Shown in pieces: positions 1 to 7,180 of a DNA stretch of 64,000 bases (within the stretch, counting starts at the first letter, position 1; the number at the start of each line of letters is the position of its first letter). Both the position numbers and the translations under genes were made by a program. Below the pieces are notes generated by a model that was given only the letters and a program-made list of their open reading frames with translations, did not search any database and was not told the DNA's origin. The DNA is taken from NCBI GenBank assembly GCA_963762635.1, contig CAVXLQ010000023.1, positions 713,486 through 777,485 on the forward strand. Direction: 5' to 3'. Source of the DNA: Tenggerimyces sp963762635. Its GTDB lineage: Bacteria; Actinomycetota; Actinomycetes; Propionibacteriales; Actinopolymorphaceae.

Positions 1-243
1 GCGATCGTCGAGGCTGGCTCGACAGCGATGACGGCGAACATGGGCACGCTCGCCGAGGCCTGGTCGCGGAACGGTCTGCTCCGGCCGGGCCTGTCGGCCG
101 CGGAAGCGGGAGCGGTGCTCTACACGCTGAGCAGCGTGTACGTGCACCAGCTGCTGCGCCGGCGGCAGGGGTGGTCGGTGGAGCGGTACCGGGAGTGGAT
201 GGCCGACACCTTGCTGCGTACGGTCGTCGCCTCTGCTGGCTGA
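1..243 (+). CDS. C-terminal fragment of a TetR-family regulator (5' partial)
   Basis: The reading frame is open from base 1 and stops at 241-243, so only the last 80 residues are present and the start lies outside the window. The visible part is helical and ends with a WSVERYREWMADTLLR-like helix, which resembles the C-terminal ligand/dimerisation domain of TetR regulators. The DNA-binding domain is not visible, so the family call rests on overall resemblance. A strong hairpin follows the stop codon. No target can be deduced. Confidence 0.5.
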   Translation, partial: AIVEAGSTAMTANMGTLAEAWSRNGLLRPGLSAAEAGAVLYTLSSVYVHQLLRRRQGWSVERYREWMADTLLRTVVASAG

Positions 244-262
244 TGGGCCCCGCACGTGCGGA

Positions 263-290
263 CGGCGCTCCACATGATGTGGGAGCGCCG
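263..290 (+). terminator. Hairpin terminator after the TetR-like gene
   Basis: Arms 263-274 and 278-290 pair as CGGCGCTCCACA / TGTGGGAGCGCCG, with one bulged G and a 3-nt loop. It begins about 20 bases after the stop codon. There is no U-tract, which is common for actinobacterial terminators. Confidence 0.65.
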
Positions 291-518
291 CCGCTGGCAC
301 GTCAGTCTCGGCTAACAAGCGTGCACCCGTCATGTCGTCCCAGGTAAACCTGAGATCGACTGCCCTCGAGGATGGGCTGGTCGCCGCGTGGGTACCGAGC
401 TGCCGTGCACGTCTCGATCGGTCAAGGGCGGGCCTCTCGGCCTGGTCCTTGATCGCTCGGGGCGTACTGCATTTCTACGACGTTTGGGCCGGTCAGGGGA
501 AGAGTTGGCCCAAGATCT

Positions 519-1325
519 TTACCTTTGGATCCGTCGTTTCGAGGCGACCCAGACCAGCCCGGCGGCCGCCGCGCCGCTCGCGACCGCGGCCGCGCCGAGC
601 GATCGCCAGCTGACGCCGAGCGCCGTTCTGCGCCGGAGTGCGGTGGCTTGGGTCCAGCTGAGGACCGGCCAGTGGCAGACGCTGGCGAGTCGCCTGAGCG
701 CGCGGTCGGGGTTGACGACGAACGAGTGGCCGACGACCTCGAGCATCGGGGCGTCGGTGATCGAGTCGGAGTACGCGTAGCTGTGGTCGAGGTCGTAGCC
801 CTGCTCCTCGGCCAGCTCGCGCATCGCGTGGGCCTTGTCGTCGCCATACGCGTAGAACGTGATCTCGCCGGTGTACTTGCCGTGCTCGACGCCGAGCTGG
901 GTGGCGATCACGCGGTCGGCGCCGAGCAGCTCGCCGATCGGTCCGACCACGTCGGCGCCCGCGGTGGAGACGATGATGACGTCGCGGCCGGCCCTGTGGT
1001 GCTCGTCGATGAGCTCGACCGCTTCGGCGTACACCAGCGGCTGGACGATGTGCTCGAGGGTGTCGGCGACGATCTCGCGGACGGTTTTGACGTCCCAGCC
1101 GGCGACCATGAGCGACATGTACTCGCGGACCTTCTGCATCTGCCGGTGGTCGGCGCCGCCGAGCCGGTAGACGAGCTGGCCGTACGCGCTCCGGAGTACC
1201 GCGCGCCGGTTGATCAGGCCGCCCCGATAGAGCGGGCGGCTGAACGCGAGCGTGCTCGATTTCGCCACGATTGTCTTGTCGAGATCAAAGAATGCGGCGG
1301 TCCGAGGCACTCCGGGACGAATCAC
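519..1325 (-). CDS. HAD-IB family phosphatase, SerB-like
   Basis: 268 residues. HAD motif I is DLDKT at residues 14-18 (nucleophile D14, acid/base D16), motif II is STAG near 120-123, a Lys lies near 164, and motif IV is DSITD at 187-191. A hydrophobic stretch at about 243-262 followed by KRR suggests a C-terminal membrane anchor. The HAD-IB group includes phosphoserine phosphatase and several actinobacterial phosphatases of unknown substrate. An equivalent gene flanks the Tad/ssd locus in M. tuberculosis (Rv3661), so the position next to the pilus genes fits a conserved neighbourhood. The substrate is unknown; a SerB role is possible but not shown. Confidence 0.8.
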   Translation of the reverse strand: MIRPGVPRTAAFFDLDKTIVAKSSTLAFSRPLYRGGLINRRAVLRSAYGQLVYRLGGADHRQMQKVREYMSLMVAGWDVKTVREIVADTLEHIVQPLVYAEAVELIDEHHRAGRDVIIVSTAGADVVGPIGELLGADRVIATQLGVEHGKYTGEITFYAYGDDKAHAMRELAEEQGYDLDHSYAYSDSITDAPMLEVVGHSFVVNPDRALRRLASVCHWPVLSWTQATALRRRTALGVSWRSLGAAAVASGAAAAGLVWVASKRRIQR

Positions 1326-1461
1326 CCGGCGGAGCCTAGCGCGTGGCTCCGGCTACCGCGATGCCAACATTCGGTGACCGGTCGGCGCACTCACTCAGCC
1401 GCTCGTCGAACAGTTTCGGTAACTCTTCGCAGTCTTAGGTGGCGTCGAAGCATATGGTGCG

Positions 1462-2022
1462 TCACACTGGATGTGCCGTTCCCGATTGGTGTTTCGAACG
1501 AGCGCCAGGGGGGAACGGGCATCTCAGCGGCAACCCCCCCGCCGCTGGTGCCGGTCCGACCCGTTCGCGGGTCGTGGCCAGGGCAGCCCCCGCTCTCCCC
1601 CCCGGCGGGGGCTGCCACTTTTCCAGAGCAATTCGGTTTGCACCTGGCAGCCCATTTAAGGCGGCTGTTTCTTCCTGGCGGAAACCAGACGGTCCGGCGC
1701 GGGCTCGTCCTCGAACTGTGATCGAAGTGCCCAGCAGTCGGCCCGTTCTGGCTCGCACCACTATCTCCACTGTCAGGTTGGCTGTCTGACAGGTCTCGAG
1801 CTCAGCGGCATTGGCGGCGGCGACCGCGCGGGCCTTCGCGCAGGCTTCCTCCTCGCCCTCGACGAGCAGCCGCGCGGCCGACAGTGCGGCGAGGTCGGCG
1901 GCGGCGTCGGCGCGATGGGTCGCGGCGATGACCGTGGCCAGGGCCGTACCGACCAGCCCGCCGACGATGAGGACAGCGCCGACGCCGATCGCGAGGAGGG
2001 TTCCGCTTCCGCGTTCTCTCAT
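1462..2022 (-). CDS. TadF/Rv3654c-like pseudopilin-type protein with odd C-terminal extension
   Basis: The start is the ATG at 2022, in an ATGA overlap with the stop of tadE. The N-terminus (MRERGSGTLLAIGVGAVLIV) is the short polar leader plus hydrophobic helix typical of the last gene of actinobacterial Tad loci, followed by an AADLAALSAA motif and a paired-Cys region. The family-like part ends near residue 110 (RGRARAGP). The remaining ~75 residues are Pro/Gly/Arg-rich and cover a strong hairpin (1583-1615) that looks like the operon's own terminator. The natural stop may therefore have been lost by an indel near 1650-1700. Likely a minor membrane-anchored pilus component. Confidence 0.65.
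   Translation of the reverse strand: MRERGSGTLLAIGVGAVLIVGGLVGTALATVIAATHRADAAADLAALSAARLLVEGEEEACAKARAVAAANAAELETCQTANLTVEIVVRARTGRLLGTSITVRGRARAGPSGFRQEETAALNGLPGANRIALEKWQPPPGGRAGAALATTRERVGPAPAAGGLPLRCPFPPGARSKHQSGTAHPV
1583..1615 (-). terminator. Perfect 11-bp hairpin at the end of the Tad operon
   Basis: GCAGCCCCCGC (1583-1593) pairs with GCGGGGGCTGC (1605-1615) around an 11-nt loop. On the plus side it is followed by CACTTTT; on the minus side there is no T-tract. No plus-strand gene ends here, so it most likely terminates the minus-strand pilus operon. It currently lies inside the extended reading frame of the last gene. Confidence 0.55.
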
Positions 2023-2375
2023 TCGTCCACTCCTGGCTCGGTCGAGACGACTGCCTCGCTGTGCACCAGGACGCCCGGCAGCCGCGAGAGCACCGGCGCG
2101 GTCGGCTTGACTCGGACACTGATGCGTACGGTCGCGCTGCCTTCGCCCACCTGGACGGCGAACCGCGCGCCGTCGGGTGCCGAACGTTCGCCCTCGGTCT
2201 TGGCGTCCGCCACGTTCTCCCCGCGAGCCAGCGCGCGAGCGGTGTCGCGGGCGGCGTCGACGCAACGGATCTGAGCGCCGACGACGCCGAACACCCAGAG
2301 CAGGCCGAGCAGGACGATCACCAACCCCGTCAGCGAAACCGCGATCTCGGCGGTCACCATGCCTCGTTCGCGCAT
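2019..2375 (-). CDS. tadE: TadE-like pilus assembly protein
   Basis: 118 residues. The N-terminus is MRERGMVTAEIAVSLTGL followed by a long hydrophobic helix (about 8-33). This is the class III prepilin-like leader (polar stretch, Glu five residues after the cleavage region) of TadE proteins. After the helix comes an AARDTARALARGE motif often seen in actinobacterial TadE. It overlaps the next gene by ATGA, so the two are translationally coupled. Expected location is the cytoplasmic membrane, as a pseudopilin of the Flp/Tad machine. Confidence 0.75.
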   Translation of the reverse strand: MRERGMVTAEIAVSLTGLVIVLLGLLWVFGVVGAQIRCVDAARDTARALARGENVADAKTEGERSAPDGARFAVQVGEGSATVRISVRVKPTAPVLSRLPGVLVHSEAVVSTEPGVDE

Positions 2376-2448
2376 AGCGAGTTTCTCCTTCCGTACAAGG
2401 CCGGGGCCGGCCGGCGGGGGCAGTGGAGGCCGGCCGACCCCGGGCCGA

Positions 2449-2625
2449 TCAGGACGCGAGACTGAGCGCGGCCTTGACCAGCTTCATCAACAGGCCCTGG
2501 ACTTCAGGGCTGCTCAGCAGCTTGATGAGCAGCCCCGCGAAGCTCGCCGCGGCGACAGTGCCGATCGCGTACTCCGCGGTCGACATGCCGCGCTCACCGC
2601 GAAGCCTTGCGTAGAACTTGCGCAT
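2449..2625 (-). CDS. Flp-type pilin (DUF4244 family)
   Basis: 58 residues, starting at the ATG at 2625 with a GGAGG ribosome-binding site just upstream. The sequence has a short basic leader, ERGMSTAEYAIGTVAAASFA and a hydrophobic helix. The G-M-S-T-A-E-Y core matches the prepilin peptidase site of Flp pilins (cleavage after Gly, Glu at +5, Tyr at +6). DUF4244 proteins sit at this place in actinobacterial Tad loci between tadC and tadE. It is the probable major pilin subunit. The 155-base gap to tadC could hold its own promoter. Confidence 0.8.
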   Translation of the reverse strand: MRKFYARLRGERGMSTAEYAIGTVAAASFAGLLIKLLSSPEVQGLLMKLVKAALSLAS

Positions 2626-2780
2626 GGGAACCTCCGAACAACTCCGGCGCCCGGCCGGTTGCGGATCGCCAACGGGCGTTGGCGATACGTCGATCCTGCG
2701 TGCTGTCCGGGTGTTGTGCTGGCTCGTTCGGCGATCTGTTGATGAACGCGGAAATCCTTGTGTTGTGGACGAAAACCCGG

Positions 2781-3515
2781 TCAGAGCACTCGCGAGACTG
2801 CGGCGATGACGACGGGGACGATGCCGATCAGGAGGAACGCCGGCAGGAAGCAGAGGCCCAGTGGTGCGGCTGCTTTGACGCCTACCGACCTCGCGCGTTC
2901 GGTGGCTGCGGCGCGGAGGTCTTGGCGGCACTCGTTCGCCAGCGAGTCCAACGTGTCGGACAGCGGTGCGCCGGAGTCCCAGCTGCGGACCATCGCTCGT
3001 CCGAACGGTGCGAGGACGGGCTCGTCGAGGAACGCGGCCCACGCGACCTTGGGCTCGGCGCCGAGCCTGAGCGCGGCGGCGACGAGCGCGAGCTCGACGC
3101 CGAGCGGTCCGCCGCAGGCTCTGGCGACCGCGTCGACGCAGGCACCGGGCGGCCTGCCCGCGCGCAGACAGGCGGCGAGCAGGTCGGCGGCGAACGGGAG
3201 GTCGGCGGTGAGCTTCGTACGGCGTTCGCGTACTGCTCGGGGCTCCATCCGGACCAGCGCTCGGTCCACGCCGACGGCGACACCGAGGCCGACGATCGGG
3301 CCGAACCAGCCGCCGAGGACCAGGCAGACCGCCAGGCCGGCGAACCCGGCGACGATCCGTCGCCCACGTTTGCTGGACCAGAGCTCTGTCTTGTGGCTCG
3401 TCTGGGTTTTCTCTTGTTTGGTGGGGAGAACGGCATTGAGTCTGCGGCGGGCGCGGTCTGACCGCGGCCAGGCGATGACGGCCGCCGTGGCGAGGGCGAT
3501 GGCGAGGAGGGTCAC
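2781..3515 (-). CDS. tadC: TadC-like inner-membrane platform protein (type II secretion F domain)
   Basis: 244 residues. The start is GTG at 3515, sharing a GTGA overlap with the tadB stop. There are N-terminal hydrophobic segments, a cytoplasmic helical T2SSF domain (FAADLLAACLRAGRPPGACV, then later DLRAAATERAR), and a final hydrophobic pair ending LGLCFLPAFLLIGIVPVVIA. TadB and TadC form the membrane platform on which the TadA ATPase acts. Any longer frame upstream is tadB read in the wrong phase. Confidence 0.85.
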   Translation of the reverse strand: MTLLAIALATAAVIAWPRSDRARRRLNAVLPTKQEKTQTSHKTELWSSKRGRRIVAGFAGLAVCLVLGGWFGPIVGLGVAVGVDRALVRMEPRAVRERRTKLTADLPFAADLLAACLRAGRPPGACVDAVARACGGPLGVELALVAAALRLGAEPKVAWAAFLDEPVLAPFGRAMVRSWDSGAPLSDTLDSLANECRQDLRAAATERARSVGVKAAAPLGLCFLPAFLLIGIVPVVIAAVSRVL

Positions 3516-4324
3516 GGTGGGCGCTCCGCTCGTCTTGCCAGCCGTTCGACCCACAGCAGGCCGGCGGCGGTGAGGGCGGCGCCGACGAGCAGGCAGGCGA
3601 TGCCGTAGCCGGTGCCGAACAGGACCTGGAACGGGTTCGAGCCGACGCCCGCGCCGAGGGCGAGGCCGAACACCGGCAAGCCGGCGAGCAGCTTCGCGGT
3701 GGCGCGTGGCGCGGCGAGCTGGGCGGCGACCTCGCGGCGTTGGAGTTCGTCGGCGCCCAGCCCGTTCGCGACCTTGGCGACGACCCCGGCGAGGCCGGCG
3801 CCGGAGTGCTCGGCGACGGCCCAGGCGGCGGCGATCTGCTGGAGCGCTTCGGTGCCTGGCCCGTCGATGGCGCGGAGTGCGGTGGGGATGTCGCCGCCCA
3901 TCCGCCCGGTGGCGGCGATCGCCGCGAGCTCGGGCAGGACGTCGGCCGCTGCCTGGAGGGCGTTCTCCGGCGGGCGGCCGGCGGCGAGCTCGGTGGCGAG
4001 GATGCCGCAGGCCTCCCGTACTCGTGCCTGCTGCGCTCTGCGTGCCTGGTTTGCCTTTCTGGCGTTGACGATTCGTTGGGCGACGACGGCGGCGGCTGCC
4101 GCGAGCAGGGCGAGGAGGATACCTGGTGGGCCGCCGATGACGGTGGCCACCGTTGCGCCGGCGACGACCGCGGCGGCGATCATCGCGCGGCTCGGTCCGT
4201 TCCTTGCCGGTGGTGGGCGGCCTCGTCCGAGGCGTCGTCTGAGGAGCGCTTGCGGCGACGAGCGGATCGCCGTCGCGGCGGCGAGTCCGGCTAGGCCCGC
4301 GGCCAGCCAGGTAGCGCCGGTCAT
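3512..4324 (-). CDS. tadB: TadB-like inner-membrane platform protein (type II secretion F domain)
   Basis: 270 residues. The start is the ATG at 4324, in ATGA overlap with the tadA stop. Hydrophobic segments lie near residues 5-20, 50-80 and at the C-terminus. The central T2SSF domain shows EACGILATELAAGRPPENAL and a later EHSGAGLAGVVAKVANGL motif. With TadC it forms the membrane core of the pilus machine. Tight overlaps on both sides indicate one operon with coupled translation. Confidence 0.85.
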   Translation of the reverse strand: MTGATWLAAGLAGLAAATAIRSSPQALLRRRLGRGRPPPARNGPSRAMIAAAVVAGATVATVIGGPPGILLALLAAAAAVVAQRIVNARKANQARRAQQARVREACGILATELAAGRPPENALQAAADVLPELAAIAATGRMGGDIPTALRAIDGPGTEALQQIAAAWAVAEHSGAGLAGVVAKVANGLGADELQRREVAAQLAAPRATAKLLAGLPVFGLALGAGVGSNPFQVLFGTGYGIACLLVGAALTAAGLLWVERLARRAERPP

Positions 4325-5496
4325 GTGTCCTCCCGGCGGGCGAGGAGTTCGCTGAGGCGGTCCATGCCGGGGCCTTCGTGCACGTTGCCGGAACGGTCGA
4401 ACCGCAACGCTTCTTGGGCAACGACGAGTCCGTCGGTCGTTCTGGTGAACACGCACAGCTCGGCAATGCGACGGCGTCCGTCGCGCGCTCTGAGCACGTG
4501 GATGACGGCGTCGACGGCAGCGGCGAGCTGGCTATGGACGGCGGCCCGGTCGAGCCCTGCGGCGACGCCGAGTGCTTCGAGCCTGGCGGGAACCTCGGCG
4601 GCCGAGTTGGCGTGCAACGTTCCGCAGCCGCCTTCATGCCCGGTGTTGAGCGCGGCGAGGAGATCGACCACCTCGGCGCCGCGTACCTCGCCGACGACGA
4701 GCCGGTCGGGGCGCATCCTTAGCGCTTGCCGGACGAGGGTGCGGAGGGTGATCTCGCCGGCGCCTTCGACGTTGGGCGGTCTTGCCTCGAGGTGGACGAC
4801 GTGTGGGTGGTTGGGGTCGAGCTCGGCCGAATCCTCAACCAGGACTATGCGTTCGGCCGGTGGGACGAGAGAGAGCATGGCGGAGAGGAGGGTGGTTTTG
4901 CCTGTGCCGGTGCCACCCGAGATGAGGAACGCGAGGCGAGCCTGGACCATACGGCGGAGCAGCCTTGCGCCGTTGTCGGGGATCGAGCCAGCCTGGGTGA
5001 GCTGCGCGAGCGTGAAGGTGCGTCTTGCGGGGACGCGGAGGGAGATGCAGGTGCCGTTCGCTGAGATGGGGGAGAGCACGGCGTGAAGCCGGCTGCCATT
5101 GGGGAGCCGCGCATCGACGTACGGAGTGGAGTCGTCAAGGCGCCGACCCGCGGCGGCCGCGAGCCGTTGAGCCAGCCTCCGCACCGCGGAGTCGTCCTCC
5201 ATCGTGATGACGGCCCGCTCCAACCCCCGCCCCTTGTCGACCCAGACCTCCCGCGGCCCATGCACGAGCACATCGGTCACGCCCGGCTCGGCCAGAAGCG
5301 GATCAAGAGCCCCCGCCCCCGCGATCTCCCGCCGCAGCGCATCGACTACCCCCAACACCGCGGTATCGCCGAGCAACCGCCCCTCCTTGCGCAGGACAGC
5401 AGCGACGCGAGAAGCAGTGGGCTCGGAGTTGTCCGAGGCAAGAGCAGTGCGCACCCGTTCGAGCAACACCTGGTCGGCGGCGCGGATTGTGGTCAT
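4321..5496 (-). CDS. tadA: TadA/CpaF-type secretion ATPase
   Basis: 391 residues, starting at the ATG at 5496. It has the Walker A motif GGTGTGKT at 194-201, an Asp box (VEDSAELD, 220-227), Walker B RLVVGEVRG (265-273) and a His box GHEGGCGTLHANS (286-298), the complete set for a type II/IV secretion ATPase. As deposited the frame is continuous with the upstream ssd gene, but the normal ssd stop overlaps this ATG (ATGA at 5496-5493) in the neighbouring phase, so I treat them as two genes. It powers assembly of Flp/Tad pili. Confidence 0.9.
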   Translation of the reverse strand: MTTIRAADQVLLERVRTALASDNSEPTASRVAAVLRKEGRLLGDTAVLGVVDALRREIAGAGALDPLLAEPGVTDVLVHGPREVWVDKGRGLERAVITMEDDSAVRRLAQRLAAAAGRRLDDSTPYVDARLPNGSRLHAVLSPISANGTCISLRVPARRTFTLAQLTQAGSIPDNGARLLRRMVQARLAFLISGGTGTGKTTLLSAMLSLVPPAERIVLVEDSAELDPNHPHVVHLEARPPNVEGAGEITLRTLVRQALRMRPDRLVVGEVRGAEVVDLLAALNTGHEGGCGTLHANSAAEVPARLEALGVAAGLDRAAVHSQLAAAVDAVIHVLRARDGRRRIAELCVFTRTTDGLVVAQEALRFDRSGNVHEGPGMDRLSELLARREDT

Positions 5497-6567
5497 CGGG
5501 GGGAGAGGAGGTCGGTGAGGAAGTGGCGGGTGAAGGTGGCTAGGGGGCCTTTGCCGGAGCGGGCTGGGGCTACTGCCTTGTTCGAGGAGGTCTTCTAGGC
5601 CTGGTTCGGGGGCTAGTTGGGCTGCTAGTGGGAGGCCGAGGCTGGCTGCGATGAGGTCGCCGTCCAGGCCGGCGGGGCCTGGGCCGCGGACGACCAACCT
5701 GACGTCGGGGGCTCGAGGGGTGAGGACTGCTGCCACACGCGATGCTGCGGCGGTGGCGCGGACTTCGGCCGGCACGACCAGGAGGGCGGTGGTGCAGCTG
5801 GCCAACGCCACCGCGGCTGCTTCGTCCAGGTGGCGGGGGAGGTCGACCACCACGAGGTCGCTGGCTCGGCGGGCTGCTGCCAGGACCGCCTTCATCGCCT
5901 CGGCTGAGGCCGCCACGACGTCGCCGCGGTCCCATGACAGCACGACCAGCTCGTCGACCTGGGGGAGCGCTGCCCGGAGCGCCGCGGCACTGACTCGGCC
6001 CTCGGTGCTGACGAGGTCCGGCCAGCGCAGCCCCTTGATGTGCTCGCCGCCGAGCATGAGGTCGATGCCGCCGCTCATGACGTCGCCGTCGATGAGCATG
6101 ACGTTCAACCGTTCGGACGTGGCCGTCACGGCGAGCGCTGTGGCCAACGTCGTGGCACCGGCTCCGCCGCGGCCGCCGATGACGCAGATGGTGGCGGCCT
6201 CGCGGCTGATGCCCTCCGACGCGTCCGCCAGCCGGTCGACGAGGTCGGCCTCTTGCTCGGGCAGGGAGACGACGAGGTCCGCGCCCAGCTCGACCGCGTG
6301 GCGCCAGTGCGAGATCTGCAAGGACCGTCCCACCATCACAACGCCCGGCCGGTGCAGGGGCGCGGCGCGGGCCAAGGCGGCAGAAGCGTCCACGCCGACG
6401 AGGACGAGCGAGGCCGTCGACCACGTACGCCGGACTCCGGCGGGCTCGGTCACGACATCCAGCACGACACCGGCAGCGGCCGCGAGCCGGACCAGGTCGT
6501 CGAGCAGCTCCTCGTCAGCGGTCACAGCGAGGGGACGGTCGGCGGAAGCGACAGCGGTGGTGGACAT
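5493..6567 (-). CDS. ssd: Septum-site-determining protein Ssd / CpaE-like ATPase (frameshifted near the 3' end)
   Basis: The start is the ATG at 6567 with AGGAG about ten bases upstream; an earlier ATG at 6603 has weaker support. An N-terminal receiver-like region is followed by a ParA/MinD-type ATPase with a deviant Walker A (VIGGRGGAGATTLA) and switch motifs DGDVMSGGIDLML and VVVDLPRH. Read straight through, the frame continues into tadA. A one-base shift near 5577 instead gives AVAPARSGKGPLATFTRHFL and a stop at 5493, the C-terminus expected for this family. CpaE-type ATPases position the Tad machine; the M. tuberculosis homologue Rv3660c is called Ssd. Confidence 0.8.
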
Positions 6568-6745
6568 CGGCGGAACTCCTCGGTCTGGCTTGGGAGTTCC
6601 CACCTTGCGGGTCCGAACGGGTGTTCGGGTGTGCCGAGGGTGAAGCTGTGGACGAAGCGGAGAATCGAGCGACTGTGGACAGAAACCCGGCCACGCCGGG
6701 AGAAGCCGACGTGGCCGGGTCGGGGTGCCGGTCCTTACCGGGGAG

Positions 6746-7180
6746 CTAGGTGGTCGGCTTGGCCGAGTCGCGATGCGCCCCCGCGGCAGTCTCGCTGCCC
6801 GCCTGAGCAGGCACCGCGGGCTCCACCGTGGTCTCGGTCACCGGCTCCTTGGCCCGAGCCGGAGCCGGTGCGGCGGCCGGAGCAGCAGCCGGTGCGGGCT
6901 CCGCGGCAGGAGCGGACGCCGGTTCGGCCTCGGCCCGACGCCGGAGCCGCTTCAGCTCCCGACGCCGCTTCGCCGACCGTCCAGCACCGGCGGCGAACAT
7001 CCACACCCCGAGGACGAAGGCGAGCATGACGCCCAGGCCCATGAAGAAGAACGAAGCCGCCGAACCCACGATCTGGTAGTCGAATACCTCGATAGAGGTC
7101 TGGTCACCGCCGCCGCCCATGGCCGCCACGACGGCGGCCGCGGCTCCGGCGAGTATGAGAAGTAGCCCGATGACGATCAT
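6746..7180 (-). CDS. Small two-TM membrane protein with Ala/Pro-rich tail
   Basis: 144 residues. Two hydrophobic segments (about 1-20 and 40-66) are followed by a very basic stretch (KRRRELKRLRRRAEAE) and a long Ala/Pro-rich tail (about 90-125). It overlaps the helicase stop by ATGA (7180-7177) and is probably co-transcribed downstream of the helicase. I recognise no named family and do not assign a function. Confidence 0.6.
   Translation of the reverse strand: MIVIGLLLILAGAAAAVVAAMGGGGDQTSIEVFDYQIVGSAASFFFMGLGVMLAFVLGVWMFAAGAGRSAKRRRELKRLRRRAEAEPASAPAAEPAPAAAPAAAPAPARAKEPVTETTVEPAVPAQAGSETAAGAHRDSAKPTT

Noticed and set aside
2781..4637. 618-codon minus frame spanning tadC, tadB and part of tadA
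   Set aside because: Only its last ~244 codons (tadC) are real; the rest is tadB/tadA in a wrong phase, rich in Arg/Pro.
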